Positions 1 to 7,858 of a DNA stretch of 11,351 bases are shown here, one piece after another. A program made the position numbers and the translations under genes. The DNA comes from WRDS01 sp964492775. Lineage in GTDB: Bacteria; Actinomycetota; Coriobacteriia; Anaerosomatales; PHET01. The stretch lies in the NCBI GenBank assembly GCA_964492775.1, contig CAZBLH010000041.1:1-11351 (forward strand), given 5' to 3'. The stretch's first letter is position 1; every line of letters starts with the position of its first letter. The notes under the pieces were generated by a model. It saw only the letters and a program-made list of their open reading frames with translations, did not search any database and was not told where the DNA came from.

Positions 1-1316
1 GGATCGCCACGGAAGTCCATGCCGACCTTGTCGATCTCGTCCATCATGAAGACCGGATTTCGGGTACCCGCCGTGGTGATCGACTGGATGATCCGGCCCG
101 GCAGCGCGCCAACGTACGTGCGGCGGTGACCGCGTATCTCGGCCTCGTCGCGCACGCCACCTAGCGACATGCGAATGAACTCGCGGTTGAGCGACCGGGC
201 GATCGAGCGACCGATCGAGGTCTTGCCGACACCCGGAGGCCCGACGAAGCACAGGATCGGGCCGCGCATCGTATCGGTGAGCTGGTGAACCGCGAGGTAC
301 TCGAGAACTCGCTCCTTCACCTTTTCCAGCCCGTAGTGGTCCTCATCGAGGATCTCCTGGGCGGCAGCGAGATCAAGCTTCTCTTCGGACTCGACGTTCC
401 AGGGCAGGCCGACGAGCCAGTCCAGGTACGTGCGGATCACGCCCGTCTCGGCGCTCGCGGTAGGCATCTTCTCGAGACGCCCCAGCTCCTTCAGCGCCTT
501 CTCCTCCACGGCCTCGGGCATCTGTGCGGCTCTGATCTTCTCGGTGTATTCGTCGATCTCGGCCTGGACCTCGTCGTACTGCCCGAGTTCCTGCTGGATC
601 GCCTTGAGCTGCTCACGCAGGAAGTACTCGCGCTGGGACTTGGTCATCTGCTCCTTGACCCGGCTCTGGATCTTGCTGCCAAGCTCCAGGATCTCAAGCT
701 CCTTGCGGAGGAACAGCGCGGCCTTCTCGAGGCGCTCGGCGGGTTCAATGGCCTCGAGGATCTGCTGCTTCTCCTCGACTTTCGGGTTGAGGTGGAACGC
801 GACGAAGTCGCCGAGCCGGCCGGGCTCGTCGATCGCGGACGCGGCGACGAGGACCTCCTGCGGGATCGGTTTGCCGAGCTCGGCAGCCCGCTCGAAATCG
901 GCGAGCAGGGCGCGCATGAGCGCCTGGATCTCTACGTTGATCTCGGTGGACTCCTCGATGATCTCCACGCGCACGAGGAAGTACGGGTCCGTCTGCACGA
1001 ACTCGAGGATGCGGAAGCGGCTCTGCCCCTCGACGAGTGCCTTGGCCGTGCCGTCGGGGAGCTTGAGCTCCTGCATGATCGTGGCGGTACAACCGATCTG
1101 GTACAGCTCGTCAGCGCCGGGATCTTGGGTCTCCGCCACTCGCTGCGTCGCGAGAGCCACCACATGCTCCTCGCGCATGGCCTGTTCGAGCGCCTTGATT
1201 GAACGCTCGCGACCCACGAAGAGCGGCACGACGAGGTTCGGGAATAGCGTCATGTCGCGCAGCGGTATCAGCGGGAGTATGAGTTCGGTGGATTTGCCTG
1301 GCTTGGCCTGTGCCAT
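1..1316 (-). CDS. lon: ATP-dependent protease Lon (LonA type), C-terminal part beyond the window
   Basis: Lon is a cytoplasmic hexameric AAA+ serine protease that degrades misfolded and regulatory proteins. The 438 residues visible cover the N-terminal substrate-binding domain (about 10-210, opening with LILPLIPLRDMTLFPNLVVP), the helical linker (about 210-330, with REYFLREQLKAIQQELG) and the start of the AAA+ module. Walker A GPPGVGKT lies at residues 359-366, followed by SLGGVRDEAEIRGHRRTYVG. Walker B MMDEIDK is at 424-430, just before the window edge. These positions match E. coli Lon closely. The Ser-Lys protease domain is off the window. The ATG at 1316-1314 was chosen because it directly precedes the conserved N-terminus; a GAGAGGA Shine-Dalgarno lies 11 bases upstream. 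It is transcribed away from the 1452 gene and nothing visible suggests damage. Confidence 0.97.
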   Translation of the reverse strand, partial: MAQAKPGKSTELILPLIPLRDMTLFPNLVVPLFVGRERSIKALEQAMREEHVVALATQRVAETQDPGADELYQIGCTATIMQELKLPDGTAKALVEGQSRFRILEFVQTDPYFLVRVEIIEESTEINVEIQALMRALLADFERAAELGKPIPQEVLVAASAIDEPGRLGDFVAFHLNPKVEEKQQILEAIEPAERLEKAALFLRKELEILELGSKIQSRVKEQMTKSQREYFLREQLKAIQQELGQYDEVQAEIDEYTEKIRAAQMPEAVEEKALKELGRLEKMPTASAETGVIRTYLDWLVGLPWNVESEEKLDLAAAQEILDEDHYGLEKVKERVLEYLAVHQLTDTMRGPILCFVGPPGVGKTSIGRSIARSLNREFIRMSLGGVRDEAEIRGHRRTYVGALPGRIIQSITTAGTRNPVFMMDEIDKVGMDFRGD

Positions 1317-1451
1317 AACGGGAGCGGTCCTCTCGGTCTAGCTTGCCCACATCATGCGATAATCGATTCTGCCCAATAGCACTTCATGGTACACAAGATT
1401 ATTCCTGCACCGCTGACGGAGCGCTGACACGATTCCGATCATGATGACCCC
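1317..1451. promoter_or_regulatory. Divergent intergenic region between lon and the DUF6049-like gene
   Basis: This 135-bp spacer separates two divergent genes and must carry both of their promoters. It is less GC-rich than its surroundings, especially around 1355-1405. I see no convincing -35/-10 pair, no CIRCE element and no HAIR-type inverted repeat, so stress control of lon by HrcA or HspR is not supported by the sequence. The lon ribosome-binding site sits at 1328-1334 on the minus strand. The plus-strand gene has no clear Shine-Dalgarno. Confidence 0.4.
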
Positions 1452-3533
1452 ATGACTTCCATACGCCGCGCAGCCATCTTCATCCTGTCCGCCACGCTCC
1501 TGATCTCCCCGCTGACCGCGGGAGCTGTGGCCGCCACTCGCGCGCCGAGCGGCTCGGCGGCCACTACGGCTTCGACCGCGCCGCTCGCCGAGAAGACCTC
1601 GGCGACAATCGGGCCGACACGGGTCTCCGTCGACACCAGCGGAAGCGTGGTTCCGGTAGGCGGTGAGTTCAGGTTCGCCGCGGAGGTTCAAGCGAGCACG
1701 CCGCTGGAGTACCTGCAGGTACGCTTGCGGGTCTTCGCGCCGGACAAGCGCCTGATGTACCAGAAGACCCTGGTTGCCCCCAACGGGCGCCCCGGCGTCT
1801 TCGAGTACGCACGCACCACCTCAGACCTCGGCTTGTCTCCCGGTGTGTACCCCGCCGAGATCTCCGTGAGGCTCTCCTCGGCCGGAGAGGTTTCTGTCGG
1901 CGACATCCCGCTGTCGCTCCTCGTCTACGAGCCGGGCGCAGCACCGGTACGCCTGGCGGCGGTCGCTCGCATCAGCGCGCAACCACTGTCCGATCCGAAC
2001 GGCCACTTCACCTCCGATCCGGGCCAGTTCACGCGCGCGCGTGACGATGCCGTAGGACTGGCCGAGTACGTCCTCGACACGCCAGGGGCGCGACTCGGGC
2101 TTGCACTCTCCCCGGTCATGCTCGAGGAGTGGCAGCAGATCGCCGGCGGGTACACCTTCGTGGGCGCTGAAGGCGAGGTCGTGGTCACGCAGGACGAGGC
2201 CGTCCCCCGCGCTTACGCGGCCGCGCTCGACACCATCAAGCGAGCGCTTGCAACCGGGCGGCTCGAACTTCTCGCGGCTGGATACTCCGACCCCGACCTC
2301 GCCGAGCTCGAAGCGGCGGGGCTGTCCGGAGACATCCCGGCACAGTACAGCCGGGGCGCCCAAGCGCTCGGCAGCGCACTTGAGACCACCCCCTCGGCAG
2401 GAACCGCGCCTTCGCTCGGCAGACTGTCCGCCAAGGCGCTGCCGTTGCTCGAGCAGTCACGGGTGGGGTTCGTGCTCGCCGACCCGGCCAACGTACTCGT
2501 CGACGGCGACCCGGCGCAACCGGGACTCTACCGCGCCGAGGCAGCGTCAGTAACCGTGGCCGCAGCCGACATCGACCTCGCCCGCTCCATAGCGACAAGC
2601 GACGCAGCAGGCATTCGCGAGAGGGTGTTCGAGCGCTACATCGGCAAGGACACGACTGCGGTGGCGTTCGCCACGCTCGACGTCGGGCCGAATGGGTCCT
2701 CAGCAAGCCGCGTCGTATCGGTCCTCGGCTCGCTGGACTCGGCACCTTGGCTCGAACTCGTGACCCCGGCTGAGGCGGCTTCCTCTGCTTCGCAGCCAAC
2801 TGCGACAATCGGCCAGACACCGGCCGATAGCGAGGTTCCCGCACACTACTGGGAGATGGTGGCCGAAGCGCGCGGGGCAGCGACCGCCTTGGCGTTCAGC
2901 ATGGGCGAGGCTAACCCGGATGCGGACAGGAGCGTGCGCAACTCGCTCATCGCGCAAGGCTCGGCATGGGCCGGGCCGGACGGCAAGTGGACACCGGCCG
3001 AGAAGGGCCTTGGGTTTGCGAACTGGGCCAGCCGAAAGGCCGAGGACGTGTTCGGGCTCGTGAGCCTCAGTGCCAAACCCGTCACGCTCGCGGGCGATAG
3101 CGGCAAGATTCCGATCACTGCCATCAACAGCACCAGCTCCCCCCTACGCGTCATGCTCGTGCTGGAGCCGGGACGCTCGATGAACCTCGGCGTGCCGATG
3201 AGCCAGGAACTCATGCTCGAGCCCGGGGAGAACTACATCGAGATCCCCGCTCGCCTGCTCAACGTGCTCAGCAGCACCCTCACCATCAGACTTCAGGCCG
3301 CAGACACGGAGATCGCGACCACAGACGTGACTCTCAGCGCCTCGTACCTCGACAGGATTGTCATGATAGCGGGCATCGCTGTCCTCCTCGTTGTGCTACT
3401 CGCCTTCATCATACGCCGAGTCCGGGCGGCCGAGAGGGAGGGCACCTGCGCTTCCGACGAGGATGTCCGCCCGCTCTGTTCCGTTGATGGACTCGCGAGT
3501 GACGCAGGGAACGCCGATGATGCCCTTCAGTGA
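1452..3533 (+). CDS. Exported, membrane-anchored DUF6049-like protein
   Basis: A 693-residue protein of unknown function. Residues 1-28 form a signal peptide (SIRR, a hydrophobic core, then AVAA as a likely cleavage site). A long extracytoplasmic part follows. One transmembrane helix lies at about 635-655, and a basic RRVR stop-transfer sequence leads to a short cytoplasmic tail. The segment around 215-310, with LALSPVMLEEW and LLAAGYSDPDLAEL (273-286), and the beta-rich domain before the membrane helix (about 540-630) resemble actinobacterial DUF6049 proteins as I remember them. The middle part recalls sugar-hydrolase-like folds, but I identify no catalytic residues. It begins the plus-strand run ending in trxB-trxA; in mycobacteria a DUF6049 gene also lies near trxB-trxA, next to murJ. 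The ATG start gives an intact signal peptide but lacks a clear Shine-Dalgarno. The export topology is secure; the family call is moderate. Confidence 0.7.
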   Translation: MTSIRRAAIFILSATLLISPLTAGAVAATRAPSGSAATTASTAPLAEKTSATIGPTRVSVDTSGSVVPVGGEFRFAAEVQASTPLEYLQVRLRVFAPDKRLMYQKTLVAPNGRPGVFEYARTTSDLGLSPGVYPAEISVRLSSAGEVSVGDIPLSLLVYEPGAAPVRLAAVARISAQPLSDPNGHFTSDPGQFTRARDDAVGLAEYVLDTPGARLGLALSPVMLEEWQQIAGGYTFVGAEGEVVVTQDEAVPRAYAAALDTIKRALATGRLELLAAGYSDPDLAELEAAGLSGDIPAQYSRGAQALGSALETTPSAGTAPSLGRLSAKALPLLEQSRVGFVLADPANVLVDGDPAQPGLYRAEAASVTVAAADIDLARSIATSDAAGIRERVFERYIGKDTTAVAFATLDVGPNGSSASRVVSVLGSLDSAPWLELVTPAEAASSASQPTATIGQTPADSEVPAHYWEMVAEARGAATALAFSMGEANPDADRSVRNSLIAQGSAWAGPDGKWTPAEKGLGFANWASRKAEDVFGLVSLSAKPVTLAGDSGKIPITAINSTSSPLRVMLVLEPGRSMNLGVPMSQELMLEPGENYIEIPARLLNVLSSTLTIRLQAADTEIATTDVTLSASYLDRIVMIAGIAVLLVVLLAFIIRRVRAAEREGTCASDEDVRPLCSVDGLASDAGNADDALQ

Positions 3534-3580
3534 CCGGGAAGATACACTGTTGAGTGCCTCATCCGCCGATTGGAGACCCG

Positions 3581-3958
3581 ATGCTTAGGCGCTTGATAAT
3601 CATCGCGCTCGTGCTTGCCGTCATCGGCGTCGTGATTCACGACCTGAGCACGTTCGCGTCGGCACAGCGCGACCTTGGTGACGCGACGTACGATCTCGCG
3701 ACCTGGGCTGCGCGCAACACCGACGGCCTGAGCCGCGACAAGGCGGCCGCCAAAGTCGCCGCCGAAGGAACACGCCACGGTGTCACGGTGTACCTCTACG
3801 ATCAATCCGACCGGAGTGTCGAGGTCTGGACGCGCAGCTACGTGGACGGGACCTTCGTCGCCGGGCCGGTGGTGAACCTCGTCCGCGGCATGCCGTTCTC
3901 GGAAGCCCTCTCGGAGCCGTTCGAAATCACTGACTACCAAGAAGCCGGCGCCATCTGA
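3581..3958 (+). CDS. Small membrane-anchored protein of unknown function
   Basis: A 125-residue protein I do not recognise. It opens MLRRLIIIALVLAVIGVVI, an N-terminal membrane anchor (about residues 4-22) preceded by arginines, so the remaining roughly 100 residues should be outside the cytoplasm. That part has an alpha-helical stretch (HDLSTFASAQRDLGDATYDL) followed by beta-rich sequence including GVTVYLYDQ. The layout of one N-terminal helix and a small exported domain is loosely like TadE/TadG pilus-associated or pseudopilin-like proteins, but no diagnostic motif is present. The ATG at 3581 is preferred over an in-frame GTG at 3554 because GGAG at 3572-3575 sits five bases upstream and the anchor then starts at residue 1. 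It lies 47 bases after the DUF6049-like gene and 28 bases before the PIN-TPR gene, so co-transcription is likely. Confidence 0.7.
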   Translation: MLRRLIIIALVLAVIGVVIHDLSTFASAQRDLGDATYDLATWAARNTDGLSRDKAAAKVAAEGTRHGVTVYLYDQSDRSVEVWTRSYVDGTFVAGPVVNLVRGMPFSEALSEPFEITDYQEAGAI

Positions 3959-3986
3959 TGCGCACTGTCACCGGGAGGCGCTGCAC

Positions 3987-5123
3987 GTGACCCGCGTCGT
4001 GATTCTAGATACGAACGTCCTGCTTGCTGATCCGAACTCGATCCTGTCCTTCCCCCGCGCCGAAGTGGTGATTCCCGAGACGGTGCTCGGCGAGCTGGAC
4101 AAGCTCAAGACGGCACGCGTGGACCCGGACCTGCGCTTCCGTGGCCGAGAGGTCAGTCGCATCCTGTTCGACTTCTCAGAGGAGGGCTCGCTCGTAGAGG
4201 GAGTCGATCTCCCCGATGGCGGCCGGCTGCGCGTCGTGCCGTTCGAGAGCGATACCGAGCTGCCTGAGGGCGTATCCGCCCGCAATGCCGACGACAGAAT
4301 CCTCGCCACGGCGTATCAGGAACGCCAGGCGGCGGCAGGCGACCCTGACAGGGAAGTCGAGCTTGTCACCAACGACCTCAACATGCTGCTCAAAGCCCAG
4401 ACACTCGGGCTAGCCGTCTCGCGGTACGCCGAGGGCGTCGAGGGCGGGTTCGCACGCCGCTACATCATCCGCCCGTTCCAGCGCTACAAGGTGCCGCTCG
4501 GCATCCTGGCGGTGGCGCTCGGCGTGTTCGCAGCGGTGCTCGTGATCGTCTTCGTGTCTCGGCAGCCGTCCTCGGGGGTTGGCACGATTCCCGCCGAATT
4601 CGAGAACCTGCTCAGCACCCAGCAGCAACGCGCGCTCCAGGCGCTTCGCACGCTCGAGCGCAACCCGAACGATCCTGACGCCCTATTGGCGATGGGCGAC
4701 TTCTACTTCGACGCGATGGCCGCCGCGCAGCAGGCTGGCGACCAGGCGTCCGTTCTGCAGTACAGCCGGCAGGGCGTGCGCTACTACGAGCGGTTCCTGG
4801 AGCAGCAGCCCGACCAGAACGACGCACGCGCCGACCTGGCGTCGATGCTCTTCTACTCAGGCCAGACCGACCGGGCGATACAGCAGGTCGGCACGGTGCT
4901 CGAGAACGATCCCAATCACGTCAACGCCAACTACAACCTCGGCATCTTCTACTGGCAGGGCCGGCGAGACCTTGAGGCCGCTCGCGACCAGATGAACCAC
5001 GTGATCGACCTGACCGAGAACGACGCGCAACAGCATGCGGCTCTCGAGCGGGCAAGACTCGTCCTGGAGCAGATCGAACACGAGATCCAGGCGACCGACA
5101 CCACGGAGGCTGCAACCCAATGA
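3987..5123 (+). CDS. PIN-domain / transmembrane / TPR fusion protein
   Basis: A 378-residue protein with three parts. Residues 1-152 are a PIN nuclease-like domain of the type found at the N-terminus of PhoH-like proteins: VVILDTNVLLADP (D8), IPETVLGELDKLK (E36), NADDRIL (D102/D103) and VTNDLNMLLKAQTLGL (D130). All the acidic metal-binding positions expected of PIN nucleases are there. Residues 169-191 form one transmembrane helix, preceded by the basic stretch ARRYIIRPFQRYK, which by the positive-inside rule keeps the PIN domain in the cytoplasm. Residues about 205-360 contain TPR-like repeats (NDPDALLAMGDFYF, NHVNANYNLGIFYW), predicted outside the cytoplasm. The GTG start has GGGAGG eight bases upstream. 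The stop overlaps the trxB start by four bases. RNase activity and any redox link are inference; the domain calls are firm. Confidence 0.88.
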   Translation: MTRVVILDTNVLLADPNSILSFPRAEVVIPETVLGELDKLKTARVDPDLRFRGREVSRILFDFSEEGSLVEGVDLPDGGRLRVVPFESDTELPEGVSARNADDRILATAYQERQAAAGDPDREVELVTNDLNMLLKAQTLGLAVSRYAEGVEGGFARRYIIRPFQRYKVPLGILAVALGVFAAVLVIVFVSRQPSSGVGTIPAEFENLLSTQQQRALQALRTLERNPNDPDALLAMGDFYFDAMAAAQQAGDQASVLQYSRQGVRYYERFLEQQPDQNDARADLASMLFYSGQTDRAIQQVGTVLENDPNHVNANYNLGIFYWQGRRDLEAARDQMNHVIDLTENDAQQHAALERARLVLEQIEHEIQATDTTEAATQ

Positions 5124-6064
5124 GTGCCGAGCACATCGATATCGCCATCATCGGCGGCGGGCCCGCGGGTCTTGCCGCCGCACTCTACGCCGCACGCGGT
5201 CGCGCCAAGACGGTGGTCTTCGAGCGCGGCATCCCCGGCGGACAGATCGTCACCACCGACTGGGTCGAGAACTATCCCGGGTTCCCCGAGGGGCTTTCGG
5301 GCGCTGAGCTCGGCGACCTGATGACCCGCCAGGCCGAGGCGCACGGAGCGATCATCCGCTCCTTCGCGCCGGTGGACTCACTCGAGTCCGTGGACGGCCA
5401 CTTCGTGATCACCAGCGAGGACGAACTGTTCGAGGCCGATGCAGTGATCGTCGCTACCGGCGCGGTGCCCCGCAAGCTTGGAGTGCCCGGGGAGGCCGAG
5501 TTCACCGGCCGAGGCGTCTCGTGGTGCGCTACCTGTGACGGCGCGTTGTACCGCGGTAAGACGGTGTGCGTCATCGGCGGCGGTGATGCTGCCGTGGAAG
5601 AGGCCATGTTCCTCACGAAGTTCGCCGAGAAGGTCTACCTGATCCACCGCCGTGATGAGCTGCGCGCGACCAAGTGCCTCCAGGAACGCTGCTTCATCAA
5701 CGAGAAGATGGAGTTCCTCTGGAACAGGACGGTCAGCGAGATCGTCGGCACCGACGGCAAGGTCAGCGGCGTCCGGCTCGCCTCGACCGCAGGCGAGCCC
5801 GAAGAGGTCCTCCCCGTGGATGGCGTGTTCATCTTCGTGGGCGTTCACCCGGTGAGCGAACTGGCGCGACCGCTGGTGGATACTGACGAAACGGGGTACA
5901 TCCAAATCGACCACGACGGCAAGACTGCCGTGCCTGGTCTGTTTGCGGCTGGCGATGTGACCGACTCCAGCCTCAAGCAGGTGATTACCGCTGCCGCGAA
6001 AGGCGCCTCGGCGGCATTCGAGGCACTCCGGTACATTGACGAAGAAGCAGCATGCTCGATCTGA
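5120..6064 (+). CDS. trxB: Thioredoxin reductase (NADPH, FAD)
   Basis: Cytoplasmic flavoenzyme that passes electrons from NADPH through FAD and a redox disulfide to thioredoxin. The 314 residues match the low-molecular-weight family in length. Visible motifs are the FAD dinucleotide fold IIGGGPAGLAAALYAARG (10-27), GGQ at 40-42, the active-site WCATCD with C136 and C139, the NADPH-binding motif IGGGDAAVEEA (152-162) with HRRDELRA (176-183), and the C-terminal FAD motif FAAGDV (275-280). The GGGDAA and HRRxxxR residues are those expected of NADPH-dependent enzymes, as opposed to ferredoxin-dependent ones. The ATG lies within the stop of the PIN-TPR gene (ATGA), indicating translational coupling. 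trxA follows 21 bases downstream. Confidence 0.97.
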   Translation: MSAEHIDIAIIGGGPAGLAAALYAARGRAKTVVFERGIPGGQIVTTDWVENYPGFPEGLSGAELGDLMTRQAEAHGAIIRSFAPVDSLESVDGHFVITSEDELFEADAVIVATGAVPRKLGVPGEAEFTGRGVSWCATCDGALYRGKTVCVIGGGDAAVEEAMFLTKFAEKVYLIHRRDELRATKCLQERCFINEKMEFLWNRTVSEIVGTDGKVSGVRLASTAGEPEEVLPVDGVFIFVGVHPVSELARPLVDTDETGYIQIDHDGKTAVPGLFAAGDVTDSSLKQVITAAAKGASAAFEALRYIDEEAACSI

Positions 6065-6085
6065 CCCATCCCGAAGGGAGAAACG

Positions 6086-6409
6086 ATGGCTGACCTGGTT
6101 CACGTGACCGACGCGGACTTCACAACGATGGTGGAGGGTTCGTCCAAACCGTTCCTGCTCGACTTCTGGGCACCCTGGTGCGGACCCTGCCGCATGATGG
6201 AGCCCGTGCTCAAGGAGGTCGCCGCGGAGTACGATACGCTCACGATCGGCAAGCTGAATGTGGACGAGAACCCCGGGACCGCGACGCGGTTCGACATTCT
6301 GTCCATCCCGACGCTGCTCGTGTTCAAGGACGGGCAGGTCGTCAAGAAGATCGTGGGCGCGCGCTCCAAGAAGCAGCTGCTCGACGAGCTCGCCTCCTGG
6401 ATCTCCTAG
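6086..6409 (+). CDS. trxA: Thioredoxin
   Basis: Small cytoplasmic disulfide reductase and partner of the trxB product just upstream. Its 107 residues are the usual length. The active site is FWAPWCGPC with C32 and C35, the buried acidic residue is D26 in LLDFWAP, and the cis-proline is P75 in SIPTLLVFKDGQ. The end, KKQLLDELASWI, is the typical final helix. An AAGGGAG ribosome-binding site lies seven bases before the ATG. It is expected to be transcribed with trxB and the PIN-TPR gene. All functional residues are present. Confidence 0.97.
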   Translation: MADLVHVTDADFTTMVEGSSKPFLLDFWAPWCGPCRMMEPVLKEVAAEYDTLTIGKLNVDENPGTATRFDILSIPTLLVFKDGQVVKKIVGARSKKQLLDELASWIS

Positions 6410-6427
6410 CTGAAAGGTCCTTCTCCC

Positions 6428-6679
6428 ATGTGCAAGAACGGCGTCAACAACAACCAGATGCGGCTGATGCTTGGGCAGGCCGACGACTCGCTATCGATGA
6501 CGCAGCAGTGGCTGGAGCAGATCCACCACCTTGCGGATCACGCCCAGCTCTCCGGCCCGAGCGCTGAAGTTGCCCAGGCCTCGGTCCTTCTCGGCGAGGT
6601 GCGGGCGAAGCTCCAGGCTGCCGGCGACATGCTTGCCGGAGGTTCGCCTGAGCAGGAACCGAGTGTGGAGCTCATCTAG
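6428..6679 (+). CDS. Small protein of unknown function (83 residues)
   Basis: I do not recognise this protein. It starts 18 bases after trxA and is the last gene before the terminator at 6710, so it is probably the final cistron of the thioredoxin transcript. Visible features are an N-terminal MCKNGVNNNQM with a lone cysteine at residue 2, then mostly helical sequence rich in Gln, Leu and Ala (about residues 11-70, e.g. TQQWLEQIHHLADHAQL and VLLGEVRAKLQAAGDML), and an acidic tail. There is no signal peptide, membrane segment or CxxC. AAAGG about 11 bases upstream could serve as a weak ribosome-binding site. Its reading frame spans exactly the space between trxA and the terminator, which supports it being real, but short length leaves doubt. 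Confidence 0.6.
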   Translation: MCKNGVNNNQMRLMLGQADDSLSMTQQWLEQIHHLADHAQLSGPSAEVAQASVLLGEVRAKLQAAGDMLAGGSPEQEPSVELI

Positions 6680-6709
6680 GCTCGCGCGACGCGGCACCAG
6701 GCAGGAACA

Positions 6710-6740
6710 GAAAGCCCCGCTCATCGGCGGGGCTTTCTTT
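6710..6740 (+). terminator. Rho-independent terminator of the trxB-trxA transcript
   Basis: A perfect 11-bp stem, GAAAGCCCCGC (6710-6720) paired with GCGGGGCTTTC (6727-6737), encloses a six-base loop and runs into TTTC and further T-rich sequence on the plus strand. It lies 31 bases after the stop of the 83-residue gene. It also sits 63 bases past the end of the converging nikMN gene. Its minus-strand reading ends in a much poorer T tract, so it mainly serves the plus-strand unit. Confidence 0.92.
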
Positions 6741-6802
6741 CTTGTGGACGCTGGGTGTGGACGCGCGGGACGGCGTGCTCGGAGCGGCAGTCAGCGCCCG
6801 TG

Positions 6803-7858
6803 TCAGGACGAGGTGTTGACCTGGCGCTGGCTGCGCGCATTGCGCGCCTTGAGGAAGAATCCGATGGCGGTCGCCAGGGCAAGGACCGTGCTCGCCCCTA
6901 CCAGCCCCGACGTACTCGTCCCGGCATCGACCGCCGGCCATGCCGGCTCTCCAGCAGGCTCCTCGGCGACTCCCTCGTTCGCAGGAAAGCCGTAGTCCGG
7001 CAGGAACGAGGTGGACTCCTGCACTCCGGCGAGGAACTCGTGGACCGCCCCGTCGGCTTCGACCTCCGCGCTGCCGGTGATCCGCTCGAGCGACCACTCG
7101 AGGCCGTCGGCCTGCGTGGATGCGAACCAGGAGATTCCGGCTCCCGCGATGATGGCGCCAGCCGCAAGGCCGACAAGGATTTGCTTGAGACGCAGTCCGA
7201 CGAGCCCCGAACCGCTCGCAGTGCGCGCGAGGAGCTCGGGCTGGGCGCGAAGGACGAAGAGTGCCACGCCTGCCGTGATGAGCCCCTCGACCACGCCGAT
7301 GGCAAGATGGATGGGCTGCATCAGCGCAAGGAACGTCGTAAACGGCAGCTCGCTCACGCCTGAGGCCGTAGTCTGCAGGACGACGCCGAGCGCTCCGAGC
7401 TGCAATCCGACGACGGTGGCGAAGAGGCTGCCCGCTACGACTCGGCCTGCGGTCGGCGTGTTACCGACGATCCGCCGATAGATGAGCGGGAACGCGACGA
7501 AGGCCGGCCAGAACCCAAGGTTGAAGATGTTGCAGCCCAACGCGAGGAGGCCTCCGTCGGCGAAGAACAGCGCCTGCACCGCCAACACCGAGGCCATCAC
7601 GAGAAAAGCGGCGTGTGGCCCAAGCAGCATGGCCAACAGGAGTCCGCCCCCGATATGCCCGCTCGACCCCGTGGCCGGGATGGTGAAGTTGAGCATCTGG
7701 CCGGCGAAAACGAAGGCGCCCGCCACGCCCATCAAAGGAATCTTCGCCGGGTCGTCCTCTTCCCGGACCTTCTTGGCGCAGTAGACCGTGGTGACTGCGG
7801 TGGCAGCCCACATCGCTCCGCCCACGGCGGGCGAAACGAGCGCGTCAGCCATATGCAT
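6803..7858 (-). CDS. nikMN: Nickel ECF transporter substrate-binding membrane protein NikMN (CbiM + PDGLE/CbiN-like fusion)
   Basis: S component of an energy-coupling-factor importer for nickel (cobalt is the alternative). The 351-residue protein opens MHMADALVSP. In CbiM/NikM the N-terminal amino group and His2 bind the metal, which fixes the start at 7858; an in-frame start 12 codons upstream would bury His2. A strong GGAGAGGGGAGAG site precedes this ATG. GSSGHIGGGLLLAMLLGP contains the second conserved His (H68). QPIHLAIGVVEGLITAG (about 181-197) is also typical. Several membrane helices fill 1-203. Residues about 226-340 are the PDGLE/CbiN-like part: one helix, then ADGLEWSLERI (250-260), an extracytoplasmic loop and a final helix (about 319-337). 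Nickel is preferred over cobalt because of nikR next door and hypF downstream. It is divergent from nikR and its T and ATPase partners. Confidence 0.92.
   Translation of the reverse strand: MHMADALVSPAVGGAMWAATAVTTVYCAKKVREEDDPAKIPLMGVAGAFVFAGQMLNFTIPATGSSGHIGGGLLLAMLLGPHAAFLVMASVLAVQALFFADGGLLALGCNIFNLGFWPAFVAFPLIYRRIVGNTPTAGRVVAGSLFATVVGLQLGALGVVLQTTASGVSELPFTTFLALMQPIHLAIGVVEGLITAGVALFVLRAQPELLARTASGSGLVGLRLKQILVGLAAGAIIAGAGISWFASTQADGLEWSLERITGSAEVEADGAVHEFLAGVQESTSFLPDYGFPANEGVAEEPAGEPAWPAVDAGTSTSGLVGASTVLALATAIGFFLKARNARSQRQVNTSS

Noticed and set aside
285..1341. Long open frames on the plus strand across the lon region
   Set aside because: They are antisense to clear Lon coding sequence, have low-complexity compositions and no recognisable motifs; such shadow frames are common in high-GC DNA.
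1361..1368. AATCGATT palindrome in the lon intergenic region as an operator
   Set aside because: An eight-base palindrome is too short and common to support a site, and no second copy or promoter alignment backs it.
5378..6103. A 241-codon open frame antisense to trxB
   Set aside because: It mirrors trxB, whose motifs are all intact, and its translation shows no domain-like pattern.
6531..7363. Plus-strand open frames crossing the terminator and running antisense to nikMN
   Set aside because: They pass through a strong terminator hairpin and oppose an intact CbiM-type gene; no ribosome-binding site or motif supports them.
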